The notes beneath the pieces were generated by a model. That model had not been told where the DNA came from, did not search any database, and was given only the letters and a program-made list of their open reading frames with translations. Source: Campylobacteraceae bacterium (GTDB taxonomy: Bacteria; Campylobacterota; Campylobacteria; Campylobacterales; Campylobacteraceae). From it: a stretch of 26,339 bases of DNA. The DNA is taken from contig JAISNG010000103.1 of the NCBI GenBank assembly GCA_031276365.1, positions 1-26,339 of the forward strand. Direction: 5' to 3'. Every line of letters starts with the position of its first letter. Positions within the stretch are counted from its first letter, which is position 1. Of this stretch, positions 1-7,262 are shown in pieces. The position numbers were made by a program, and so were the translations under genes.

Positions 1-146
1 CCGACTCCCGTAACAATCAATTTGCCCTTAAGATTGTAGATAGTTTCTACGGCGGTATTTATCTCTTCGCTTAGATTGGTACAGGCGTTCAATAACTCGT
101 CCGCTTCAATCCTCATAACCTCTCCGGCTATTTTTATAAAATCCAT
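1..146 (-). CDS. kdsD: Arabinose-5-phosphate isomerase (KdsD/KpsF family), N-terminal fragment
   Basis: This is a minus-strand reading frame that starts with ATG at 146 and runs off the left edge, giving 48 residues. They begin MDFIKIAGEVMRIEADELL and end GKLIVTGVG, which matches the N-terminal helix and the first strand and glycine loop of the SIS domain in KpsF/KdsD/GutQ proteins. The family converts ribulose-5-phosphate to arabinose-5-phosphate for Kdo in lipopolysaccharide. Only 8 bases separate it from the RNase J stop, so it is probably the third gene of the rsmA-rnj operon. The catalytic and CBS parts lie outside the window, so the exact paralogue is inferred. Confidence 0.75.
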   Translation of the reverse strand, partial: MDFIKIAGEVMRIEADELLNACTNLSEEINTAVETIYNLKGKLIVTGV

Positions 147-154
147 TTTAAACC

Positions 155-2143
155 TTACATGATAAAGATTGTCGGCACAATCGTTGGGTATTTTTTCATA
201 CTTCTAAAGATATGTTTTCGCACGACTTGACGCACTTCGTTTTCCAAAACGCTTCTGTTTTCTATCACATCTTTTTTCGCATTTGACAAAAACTGCACAA
301 GCACCTCTTCCATCTCTTTCGAAAACTCTTTGTCGTTTTTATCCGCAACAAGTCCGTAACTTACGACTTTCGGCTTTGTGATGAGCTTTTTCTCGCGCCT
401 GTCTATCTGTGCGATTATCATGACAACGCCAGAATCCGCCAACTGCTGGCGGTCCATAACGACATCGTTTTCTATCTGGCTGTTTATTTGATTGTCTATA
501 AATATCTTGCCTGTTTTGACGCTTTTTGCCTTTTTGATATATTCGCTGCAGATTTCAACCTGGTCGCCGTCTTCCATAAGAAGGATATTTTTTGACAGTA
601 TCCCGCACTCCATAGCTGTTTCTTTGTGTTTTGTTATGTGGTTGTATTCTCCATGTATGGGCAGGAAAAATTTGGGTTTTGCGAGGCGGAGCATAAGTTT
701 TTGCTCTTCTTGTGCGGCATGTCCGCTTACGTGTATTTCGCTGAAATCCTGATACGCAACACTCGCACCGCTTTTCAGTAAAAAGTTCAAAACCGTAGAA
801 ACGCTGCCCTCATTACCAGGAATCGCCTTTGCGGAGATGATTATCTGGTCGGTGGGCTTTATCTTTATGTGGCGATGTTCATCCGTAGCCATTCTGTAAA
901 GCGCCGCCATCGTTTCGCCTTGAGAGCCTGTCGTAACTATCAACACTTCGTTATCGCTGTATTTGCCGACTTCATGAGCGTCTATAAAGATGCTTTTATC
1001 AAGGCTTATATATCCAAGCTCGATAGCCGTAAAGATATTTCTCTCCATAGAACGCCCTATAACGCACACTTTTCTGCCGTAATTTAATCCATGCTGAATA
1101 GCCTGATAAACTCTGTGGATATTTGATGAAAAGGTGGACATAATAACTCTACCTTTTGACTTTGAAAAGATAGAGTCAAACGTCTTGCCGACAGAACTTT
1201 CCGAGCGTGTAAAGCCCTCCTTGTGCGAGTTAGTACTGTCGCTGAGCAGACACAAAACCCCCTCTTCTCCGTAATATGCAAGTCTGTGTAAATCGGTAGG
1301 ATATCCATCTATCGGCGTATGGTCTATCTTAAAATCACCCGTGTGTATGATTGTGCCTGCTTTTGTTTTTATCGCAAGCGCAGACGAATCCACTATAGAG
1401 TGTGTAATATGTAACCACTCTACTTCAAATTCACCTATTTTATAAACTTTTCTCTTCTCAACAGGGCGAAACAGCGCTCTTGTACTTTTCAAACCATGCT
1501 CTTCAAGCTTGTTTGATATCATACCAAGCGGCATAGGCGTAGCATAAAGCGGCAGCTGCATTTCGCTGAAAAGATACGGAATCGCCCCGATATGGTCTTC
1601 ATGAGCGTGCGTTATCACAATGCCGGCGATTTTATTTTTGATGGCTTTAAGATAACTAAAATCAGGTATCAATATATCAACTCCAGGCATATCGCTATCT
1701 GGAAAACTCATACCCGCATCAATAACAATCGCACTTGTATTAGTCTCTACAACAGTGATATTGCCGCCTATCTCACCAAGTCCGCCAAGCGGTGTTATGC
1801 GGATTTTCTCACTGTTTTTTTGTATCTTTTTAAAACTGTTCAATCTATCATAATGTGATTTTTTATTTGCCTCTATGGCATTGTTTAGTGCTTTTTGCCA
1901 TGCTTCACCGCCGATAACTGGAGACGAGGGAAGATTGCTTCTTTTACGTCTTTTTGAGTTGGATTTGGGTGCGGTTTGCACCGTATTGGTCTCTCCCGTA
2001 TCAACTTTTGGCTGTTTTGCGCTCTTTTTGGCTTCTACGGCAGCTTCATGCAGGTTGTTTTCTGTGTTTGCATTCTCTTTTTTCTTTGGTCTGCGTTTGT
2101 AAAAACGCTTTTTTTGCGCACTTGGCGCGTTGTTTTCGTCCAT
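155..2143 (-). CDS. rnj: Ribonuclease J with long basic N-terminal extension
   Basis: The product is a 662-residue metallo-beta-lactamase/beta-CASP ribonuclease that degrades and processes mRNA and rRNA in the cytoplasm. The zinc-binding motif HAHEDH is at residues 179-184, preceded by GGLGEIGGN near 120-128, and a late SGHAAQEEQ segment and HGEYNH follow as expected for RNase J. Residues 1 to about 110 form an extra domain rich in lysine, arginine, asparagine and alanine. RNase J of Bacillus lacks it, but Helicobacter RNase J has a comparable extension that is reported to matter for activity and partner binding. The start follows rsmA by 6 bases, so the genes are almost certainly cotranscribed. 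No RNase E gene is seen here, fitting a lineage that uses RNase J as its main mRNA nuclease. Confidence 0.93.
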   Translation of the reverse strand: MDENNAPSAQKKRFYKRRPKKKENANTENNLHEAAVEAKKSAKQPKVDTGETNTVQTAPKSNSKRRKRSNLPSSPVIGGEAWQKALNNAIEANKKSHYDRLNSFKKIQKNSEKIRITPLGGLGEIGGNITVVETNTSAIVIDAGMSFPDSDMPGVDILIPDFSYLKAIKNKIAGIVITHAHEDHIGAIPYLFSEMQLPLYATPMPLGMISNKLEEHGLKSTRALFRPVEKRKVYKIGEFEVEWLHITHSIVDSSALAIKTKAGTIIHTGDFKIDHTPIDGYPTDLHRLAYYGEEGVLCLLSDSTNSHKEGFTRSESSVGKTFDSIFSKSKGRVIMSTFSSNIHRVYQAIQHGLNYGRKVCVIGRSMERNIFTAIELGYISLDKSIFIDAHEVGKYSDNEVLIVTTGSQGETMAALYRMATDEHRHIKIKPTDQIIISAKAIPGNEGSVSTVLNFLLKSGASVAYQDFSEIHVSGHAAQEEQKLMLRLAKPKFFLPIHGEYNHITKHKETAMECGILSKNILLMEDGDQVEICSEYIKKAKSVKTGKIFIDNQINSQIENDVVMDRQQLADSGVVMIIAQIDRREKKLITKPKVVSYGLVADKNDKEFSKEMEEVLVQFLSNAKKDVIENRSVLENEVRQVVRKHIFRSMKKYPTIVPTIFIM

Positions 2144-2149
2144 ATTTTT

Positions 2150-2917
2150 TTACCTTTTTTGTTTATTTAAGCTTTTAAATAGACGAAAGTGCATATCGGG
2201 AGCTAATTCATGAGGACGAAGATTTGATTTTATATCAATCTCTTTGTCGTATCGGCTTAAAAGATTTTTTCGCAAAGTCCTTCCGCGCGCTTTGAACGCA
2301 CTTGAAACGTACTCTTTGATATCGCAAAAATCAAACTCCAAATCCACTTTTTTTCTCATGCAAACAACAGCCGAATCGACTTTAGGCTGCGGAGAAAAGG
2401 CGGATTTGGGTACTTCAAAAAGAGTATTTATATCGCTTGAAATTTGAACTAAAACAGACAAAGAAGAGTAATCGGCACAGCCAAAAGGCGCGGTAAGCTT
2501 TGAAGCTACCTCTTTTTGCACCATTAAAACAGCGCCTGTGCAATTCTTATCTTTCAAAACGCCATAAATAATCGGCGTCGTGATGTAGTAAGGAATGTTA
2601 GCGCATATAAAGTACGGCTCGGGACAAAGAACGCCCTTTTGCCAATACTCCAATACATCGCCCAAACACAACTGCAAGCGGTCTGTTTTTATCTCTTCTT
2701 TGAAAGCATCTTTTAAATGCTCATACAACTCTTCATCAACTTCATAAGCCCGCAGAGCGTACCGCTCAAGCAAAGCTTTCGTCAAATCACCTAATCCAGG
2801 TCCGATTTCAACAAGGTTTGCACCTTTAATATCGGGTATCGATTGGATGATTTTGTCTATAAAACTTTTATCAGTCAGAAAATTTTGGCCGAAATGTTTT
2901 TTTGCTTTTATCTTCAT
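2150..2917 (-). CDS. rsmA: 16S rRNA (adenine1518-N6/adenine1519-N6)-dimethyltransferase
   Basis: This 255-residue protein is the KsgA/RsmA methyltransferase. It dimethylates two adjacent adenines in the 3' hairpin of 16S rRNA, using S-adenosylmethionine, late in small-subunit assembly. It opens with KAKKHFGQNFL, the family's typical start. The SAM-binding motif VEIGPGLGDLT is at residues 36-46, and the catalytic NIPYY is at 107-111, close to the NLPY consensus. The length is normal for the family. It is the first gene of a tight minus-strand operon with rnj and kdsD and is divergent from hisF; the 149-base spacer between them must hold both promoters. It is also known as ksgA. Confidence 0.95.
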   Translation of the reverse strand: MKIKAKKHFGQNFLTDKSFIDKIIQSIPDIKGANLVEIGPGLGDLTKALLERYALRAYEVDEELYEHLKDAFKEEIKTDRLQLCLGDVLEYWQKGVLCPEPYFICANIPYYITTPIIYGVLKDKNCTGAVLMVQKEVASKLTAPFGCADYSSLSVLVQISSDINTLFEVPKSAFSPQPKVDSAVVCMRKKVDLEFDFCDIKEYVSSAFKARGRTLRKNLLSRYDKEIDIKSNLRPHELAPDMHFRLFKSLNKQKR

Positions 2918-3034
2918 GCGTCCAAATTGAACTATTTAATCTTGGAGTATAACCAATATTTGCTTACATAATGGTTATGGTGGTTATTTTTATATGAAAA
3001 ACGTTTTTTCAGTCTTTTTTTTTGAATGGTTTGA

Positions 3035-3040
3035 TATTAT
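3035..3040 (+). promoter_or_regulatory. Probable sigma-70 -10 box for hisF
   Basis: TATTAT preceded by TTTGA and by runs of T at 3003-3022 resembles Campylobacterota housekeeping promoters, which have a good -10 box, periodic T tracts and no clear -35. It lies about 27 bases before the hisF start, leaving room for the CGGAG ribosome binding site. The assignment rests on sequence only. Confidence 0.45.
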
Positions 3041-3066
3041 AGGATAAACTATTTTTCGGAGTTTTT

Positions 3067-3825
3067 ATGCAGACTTTTGCAAAAAGAATCATTCCATGTC
3101 TTGACGTTAATAACGGACGCGTTGTTAAGGGCGTTAATTTTGTCGGACTTCAAGATGCGGGAGACCCCGTTGAGATAGCGAAAAGATACAATGACGAAGG
3201 CGCAGACGAACTCTGCTTTTTGGATATCACGGCGAGCAATGAAAAGAGAGATACCATCGTGGATTTGGTCGCAAAAGTCGCAAAAGAGGTCTTTATACCG
3301 CTCACTGTCGGCGGCGGTATCAGAAAACTTGACGATATATATGCGCTTTTGCATGTAGGGTGCGATAAAGTGAGCATAAATTCCGCCGCAATTGACAATC
3401 CCGACCTTATAACGAAAGCCGCTTCGCGCTTTGGTTCTCAATGTATAGTAGTGGCGATTGACGCGAAAAAAAACGGCGGCAGTTGGCACATATACAAACA
3501 TGGCGGACGCATAGATACGGGTATTGACGCGCTTGAATGGGCAAAAGAAGCCCAAAATAGAGGCGCAGGAGAGATACTTTTGACATCTATGGACAAAGAC
3601 GGCACAAAAGACGGATACGATATAGAGCTGACATCCAAAATGAGCCGTATGTTAAATATCCCCGTTATCGCCAGTGGCGGAGCAGGAACGATGGAACATA
3701 TAAAAGAGGTTTTTGAAAACTATGCTGATGCCGCCCTCGCCGCTTCAATATTTCACTTTAAGGAGATAGACATCATGGACTTAAAAAGATATCTAAAACA
3801 TGAGGGAGTGAGTGTCAGACTATGA
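3067..3825 (+). CDS. hisF: Imidazole glycerol phosphate synthase cyclase subunit HisF
   Basis: This 252-residue TIM-barrel enzyme, with HisH, forms imidazole glycerol phosphate and AICAR from PRFAR in histidine biosynthesis, linking to purine synthesis. The start MQTFAKRIIPCLDV is characteristic. The two catalytic aspartates are D13 (in CLDV) and D132 (in VVAIDAKK). The phosphate-binding elements VGGGIR (81-86) and IASGGAGT are intact. An upstream GGAG supports the ATG chosen. No other histidine gene is adjacent; hisF heads a plus-strand operon in which the next gene overlaps its stop by four bases (ATGA), so the two are likely translationally coupled. Confidence 0.96.
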   Translation: MQTFAKRIIPCLDVNNGRVVKGVNFVGLQDAGDPVEIAKRYNDEGADELCFLDITASNEKRDTIVDLVAKVAKEVFIPLTVGGGIRKLDDIYALLHVGCDKVSINSAAIDNPDLITKAASRFGSQCIVVAIDAKKNGGSWHIYKHGGRIDTGIDALEWAKEAQNRGAGEILLTSMDKDGTKDGYDIELTSKMSRMLNIPVIASGGAGTMEHIKEVFENYADAALAASIFHFKEIDIMDLKRYLKHEGVSVRL

Positions 3826-4373
3826 TATTAAGTGCAGGACTTGGCGAAACATTTCCATTTGCCGTTCCAATAGGCGTAGGTCTTGTTAATGCCTCTATCA
3901 ATCTAACGCGCGTGCTGATGAAGAAAAAACCTAAAAACCTGCTCTTTATCGGCACCGCGGGAAGTTATGGAAAGCACAAAGAGTTTCAGCTTCTCACTTC
4001 AAACAGAGCTGTAAATATAGAGATAGGTTTTTTACAAAATCTCTCATACAGTCCGATTATGTGCGAAATAAGAGGAGCAGAGACAAATGTTTCACGTGGA
4101 ACATTGAGCAAAATACTTGTAAATTCAAGTAATTTCATCACCGCCGACGCCGAACAGGCAAAGCTTTTCTTGGAATATGGCTTAAGTATAGAAAATATGG
4201 AATTTTTCGCTGTTTTAAAGGCGGCGGAAAAATTCAATATCCCTGCGCTTGGGCTGTTTTGTATAACAAATGATTGCGATAAAGACGCTCATGATAATTT
4301 TTTTAAAAATCAACGCGAAGCAAAAGAGCTGTTGAAAAAAAATGCTCTTTCGGATTATAAAGATTTTTTATGA
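3822..4373 (+). CDS. PNP/UDP phosphorylase-family nucleosidase (short), function uncertain
   Basis: This 183-residue protein has features of the nucleoside phosphorylase/MTA-SAH nucleosidase fold: an early glycine segment (SAGLGETFPFAVPIGVGLVN), FIGTAGSYGK, the substrate motif ENMEFFAVLKAAEKFNIPALG, and ITND near the C-terminus, the usual place for the catalytic aspartate. It is shorter than typical MTAN (about 230 residues), mainly at the N-terminus. Campylobacterota use the futalosine route to menaquinone, which includes such a nucleosidase, but assigning that role here would be a guess. The gene overlaps hisF (ATGA at 3822) and also overlaps rlmN by four bases, so all three are coupled. 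A perfect parS site sits inside it at 4088-4103. Confidence 0.7.
   Translation: MILSAGLGETFPFAVPIGVGLVNASINLTRVLMKKKPKNLLFIGTAGSYGKHKEFQLLTSNRAVNIEIGFLQNLSYSPIMCEIRGAETNVSRGTLSKILVNSSNFITADAEQAKLFLEYGLSIENMEFFAVLKAAEKFNIPALGLFCITNDCDKDAHDNFFKNQREAKELLKKNALSDYKDFL
4088..4103. promoter_or_regulatory. parS centromere site (ParB binding), copy 1
   Basis: The 16 bases TGTTTCACGTGGAACA are the exact reverse complement of the classical bacterial parS sequence TGTTCCACGTGAAACA. Sites of this sequence are bound by ParB/Spo0J and organise the newly replicated origin. The site lies wholly within the nucleosidase-family gene, about 17 kb left of the dnaA-dnaN spacer. A second perfect copy in the opposite orientation is at 6457. 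Binding itself is inferred. Confidence 0.88.
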
Positions 4374-5437
4374 CCAATATTTTGGACATGACAAAAAGCG
4401 AACTTGAGCAAAAGCTAAATCCTCCATTTCGTGCAAAACAGATATTTCAATGGATATACCAAAAGTATGCAAATTCGTTTGACGAAATGCAAAATCTACC
4501 TAAAAATCTGCGCGCCGAACTTGCGGAAAAATACAATATCTCCCCTCTTGCCTTGGTAAAAGAGGAGCAAAGCAGCGACGGAAGCAAAAAATATCTATTT
4601 GCCTTGAGGGATGCGCTTACGATTGAAACTGTTTTACTGCCGATGAAACTTGAAGAGTTTGATGAGGACGGTAAAAGAATCCACCATACAAGATACACTG
4701 TCTGTGTATCTTCGCAAGTAGGATGCAAGATGGGCTGTGCTTTTTGTCTGACTGGCAAAAGCGGATTTGTGCGAAATTTGAGCGCGGGAGAGATAACAGC
4801 GCAAGTTCTTTTTATCAAAAAAATAAACAATATCGACGCAAGCCGCAGGGTAAATGTCGTATATATGGGCATGGGCGAACCGCTTGACAATCTGCAAAAT
4901 GTCGTGAAAGCAGTAGGTATTTTTTCTGATATTGACGCCCTTGCAATCAGCCCAAAGAGGCAGACCATCTCTACAAGCGGGTTAAGCTCTCAAATAGAGA
5001 AACTCGGCAAAATGGACATTGGCGTGCTTTTGGCTATATCTTTACATGCAGTAGATGATGAAACGAGGGCAAAACTTATGCCGATAAATAGAGCCTACAG
5101 CATCAAATCCGTCATTGAAGCGGTAAAAACATTTCCAATAGATATGAGAAAAAGGGTGCTGTTTGAGTATCTCATCATAAAAGATGTGAATGATTCACTG
5201 CAAAGCGCCAAAAAATTGGTGAAATTGCTAAGCGGGATAAGAGCAAAAGTAAATCTCATATACTTCAATCCCCACGACGGGAGCGAATTTCAAAGACCAA
5301 GCGAAAAAGATGTTACGGATTTTGCAGATTTTTTGAATTCACATGGGCTGCTTTGCACCATACGTCAGTCAAAAGGTCTTGACATAAGCGCGGCATGCGG
5401 ACAACTGAAACAGAGGAGAGAAAATGAGCTGGCTTGA
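4370..5437 (+). CDS. rlmN: Dual-specificity 23S rRNA/tRNA adenine-C2 methyltransferase RlmN
   Basis: This 355-residue radical-SAM enzyme methylates C2 of A2503 in 23S rRNA and A37 in some tRNAs. The iron-sulfur cluster cysteines are C119, C123 and C126 in CKMGCAFC. The two mechanistic cysteines are C112 (VCVSSQ) and C343 (DISAACGQL), matching C118 and C355 of the E. coli enzyme. The radical-SAM GEP motif is present in YMGMGEPLDN. Length and start are normal. It begins inside the end of the preceding gene (ATGA overlap), and its last codons overlap a 33-codon small gene in another frame. Confidence 0.95.
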   Translation: MTNILDMTKSELEQKLNPPFRAKQIFQWIYQKYANSFDEMQNLPKNLRAELAEKYNISPLALVKEEQSSDGSKKYLFALRDALTIETVLLPMKLEEFDEDGKRIHHTRYTVCVSSQVGCKMGCAFCLTGKSGFVRNLSAGEITAQVLFIKKINNIDASRRVNVVYMGMGEPLDNLQNVVKAVGIFSDIDALAISPKRQTISTSGLSSQIEKLGKMDIGVLLAISLHAVDDETRAKLMPINRAYSIKSVIEAVKTFPIDMRKRVLFEYLIIKDVNDSLQSAKKLVKLLSGIRAKVNLIYFNPHDGSEFQRPSEKDVTDFADFLNSHGLLCTIRQSKGLDISAACGQLKQRRENELA

Positions 5438-5525
5438 TATATCGTTATTTGGCTTGATTGGCGTTGTTGTTGTTGCGGCTATTGCTGCGATGATAAAAGT
5501 TATTTTTTTTGATAAGCAATCATAA
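5424..5525 (+). CDS. 33-residue single-helix membrane peptide overlapping rlmN
   Basis: An ATG at 5424 preceded by AGGAG (5413-5417, in CAGAGGAGAG) opens a 33-codon frame ending TAA at 5525. The product starts MSWLDISLFGLIGVV, has a hydrophobic stretch at about residues 7-24, and ends with the short polar tail KVIFFDKQS, so it should be a one-pass inner-membrane peptide. It overlaps the last 14 bases of rlmN in a different frame, which suggests translational coupling. I do not recognise a family. Support comes from the strong ribosome binding site, the tight packing and the membrane-helix composition. An alternative is a chance frame, although the Shine-Dalgarno sequence argues against that. 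Confidence 0.62.
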   Translation: MSWLDISLFGLIGVVVVAAIAAMIKVIFFDKQS

Positions 5526-5536
5526 GGTTTTTTTGA

Positions 5537-5559
5537 TATAATTTTCAAATTTTAAGGAG
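5537..5559 (+). promoter_or_regulatory. -10 box TATAAT and ribosome binding site for the 5565 gene
   Basis: A perfect TATAAT lies at 5537-5542 after TTTTTTTGA, the usual Campylobacterota sigma-70 pattern, and AAGGAG lies at 5554-5559, five bases before the ATG at 5565. The gene is therefore probably transcribed separately from the hisF-rlmN operon, with a very short 5' leader. Confidence 0.6.
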
Positions 5560-5564
5560 AAAGT

Positions 5565-6215
5565 ATGAAACTAAACAAAAAAAAGTTTTTAATAATCGCC
5601 GCATTGGTTTTTGTATTTATCGCCGCGTGCTATATAGTCGTTATATCAAATAGTGCAAATAAGCTGCCGCCCGAACCTAATGCGCATGATAATGATGCTA
5701 CTCTGCTTGGAATTGATACCAATAAAAACAGCGTGAGAGACGACGTGGAGAGATGGATATATCAAACTTATGACGAATATACTCCATGCAATGAAAAAGA
5801 TATAAGCGTCAGCTCATCAAGCGGAGAATTTTATACAACAACCATCAAAGAGTGCAACGGAGAGAGTGTAAAATATCACCCGATAATGCATGAGATAGCC
5901 ATGCAGTACGCAAGAGCATATCAAAAAATACTTAAAAACCCAGATGATGTAGAAAATAATATTGAACTTGAAGACGCGGCATATTACTGCAGCAGATACT
6001 TTACAAACGGCGCACAAGAGATAACGAAATCCATACAAATAGACCCTGCTATAGCTTCAAAACTTAAAACTGTCCAATTCAACACACAAAACCGCGTACA
6101 CACATATAAGCTTTACACAGAACAGTTAAGAAATACCATTTACGAATTGGAGCAGGAATCTTACAAAAAATATTGTGATTTTGATATAGATGCGCTTCTT
6201 GCGCAGGACAGTTAA
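5565..6215 (+). CDS. Membrane-anchored or lipoprotein-type hypothetical protein with calcium-loop-like motif
   Basis: This 216-residue protein is not assigned to a named family. It starts MKLNKKKF followed by a hydrophobic helix at about residues 8-27. The sequence FIAAC, with C22, could be a lipobox, but the following YIVVIS is also hydrophobic, so an uncleaved signal anchor is equally likely. Most of the protein should then lie outside the inner membrane. Residues about 49-64 (GIDTNKNSVRDDVERW) match a D-x-N-x-N loop seen in many exported proteins of unknown function and resembling calcium-binding loops. The rest is polar and probably helical, with several cysteines (near 79, 98, 142) that might form disulfides. 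It converges with the next gene, leaving only 9 bases between them and no visible terminator. Confidence 0.72.
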   Translation: MKLNKKKFLIIAALVFVFIAACYIVVISNSANKLPPEPNAHDNDATLLGIDTNKNSVRDDVERWIYQTYDEYTPCNEKDISVSSSSGEFYTTTIKECNGESVKYHPIMHEIAMQYARAYQKILKNPDDVENNIELEDAAYYCSRYFTNGAQEITKSIQIDPAIASKLKTVQFNTQNRVHTYKLYTEQLRNTIYELEQESYKKYCDFDIDALLAQDS

Positions 6216-6224
6216 ACAGCGTTT

Positions 6225-7148
6225 TTAAATACAAATTGGCGGCGGTAAAGTAGCGTTGATAAATTCTGTTTCAATATCTACCGCCGACTTAAAACTATAC
6301 GCCGTCTCTTTATAGTCAAACTCCAATTTATATGCATGCAGCAGCACTCTTGAAGCTCCTGTAAGATTTATTCTTGATTTTTTGCTCATCTCTCCATCCA
6401 AATACATCGCGGCTGTTTTGGTATCCACTCCATAAATCGGGTCGCCCATAATAGAATGTTCCACGTGAAACAAATGCGCTCTTATCTGATGCTGACGCCC
6501 AGATTTGGGGACTGCTTTTATCAAGGTAGCATTCAAATTCTTGAAATACTTCATCGGAAAAATTTCCGTAACTGCTTTTTTGCCGCGCGCATCTATACAG
6601 ACTTTGAGTTTTATCTCATCATAATTGCTGTTTACCATTATCGGCGCATCTATGACCATAGGCTCTTTTAATTCGCCGTTCACAAGCGCTACATACTCTT
6701 TTCGTACGTTTTTATCTTCAAAAAGTTTTTTCAACCCCCTCTCCTCATTTTTATTTTTTGAAACCATCAGCAGTCCGCTTGTTTCTTTGTCAAGCCGATG
6801 AACAATATTGGCGTTTTTGCCGTAAAGATATTTTATCTCGTCATTTAGGGAGTATTCGGTCGCTCTATCTCTTGGGTGCGCCAAAACTCCGCTGGGTTTG
6901 TCAAAAACGGCAAAAAAATCATTTTCACATATGGGCAAAAGTCCTCTTGGACGCGGTTCGTAAGCCAAAAGCGTTACAGCGCCCTCTATCATATCGGACT
7001 TTCTTTTGACTGCCAGACCATTTTGTAAAAGCTGTTTTCTATCTATCGTTCTTTGCGCTTCGCGCATGCTAAACCCAAGTTCACGCGTCAAAAATGCCCA
7101 CGCTTTAATAGGTTCTTTTAAAACAAAATCTTTGAAAATGTAAGGCAA
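6225..7148 (-). CDS. RluA-family 23S rRNA pseudouridine synthase
   Basis: This 307-residue protein carries the RluA-type catalytic motif HRLDKETSG at residues 117-125, with D120 as the nucleophile that attacks the target uridine. FAVFDKPSGVLAHP (79-92) and GRQHQIRAHL further on are also family hallmarks. Residues about 26-66 look like a divergent S4 RNA-binding domain, as in RluC/RluD. Which rRNA or tRNA position it modifies cannot be told from sequence, so no symbol is given. The gene is on the minus strand, divergent from purB across a 114-base spacer and convergent with the 5565 gene. A perfect parS site lies inside it (6457-6472), where it encodes FHVEH. Confidence 0.88.
   Translation of the reverse strand: MPYIFKDFVLKEPIKAWAFLTRELGFSMREAQRTIDRKQLLQNGLAVKRKSDMIEGAVTLLAYEPRPRGLLPICENDFFAVFDKPSGVLAHPRDRATEYSLNDEIKYLYGKNANIVHRLDKETSGLLMVSKNKNEERGLKKLFEDKNVRKEYVALVNGELKEPMVIDAPIMVNSNYDEIKLKVCIDARGKKAVTEIFPMKYFKNLNATLIKAVPKSGRQHQIRAHLFHVEHSIMGDPIYGVDTKTAAMYLDGEMSKKSRINLTGASRVLLHAYKLEFDYKETAYSFKSAVDIETEFINATLPPPICI
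6457..6472. promoter_or_regulatory. parS centromere site (ParB binding), copy 2
   Basis: TGTTCCACGTGAAACA is an exact match to the classical parS consensus, in the opposite orientation to the copy at 4088 and 2.37 kb away. It is embedded in the pseudouridine synthase gene. The protein segment it encodes (FHVEH) is tolerated there, so both strands of information are preserved. No parA or parB gene is in the window. Confidence 0.88.
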
Positions 7149-7262
7149 TTTTTACCCTCTTTTGGCTAAAATCTACTCTTCATAATAATCTGAAATTTAT
7201 GCATATAATTTTCCTCTTGCATATGACAGAAAAATCTAATTATACCCTTTAAAGGCTTATTT

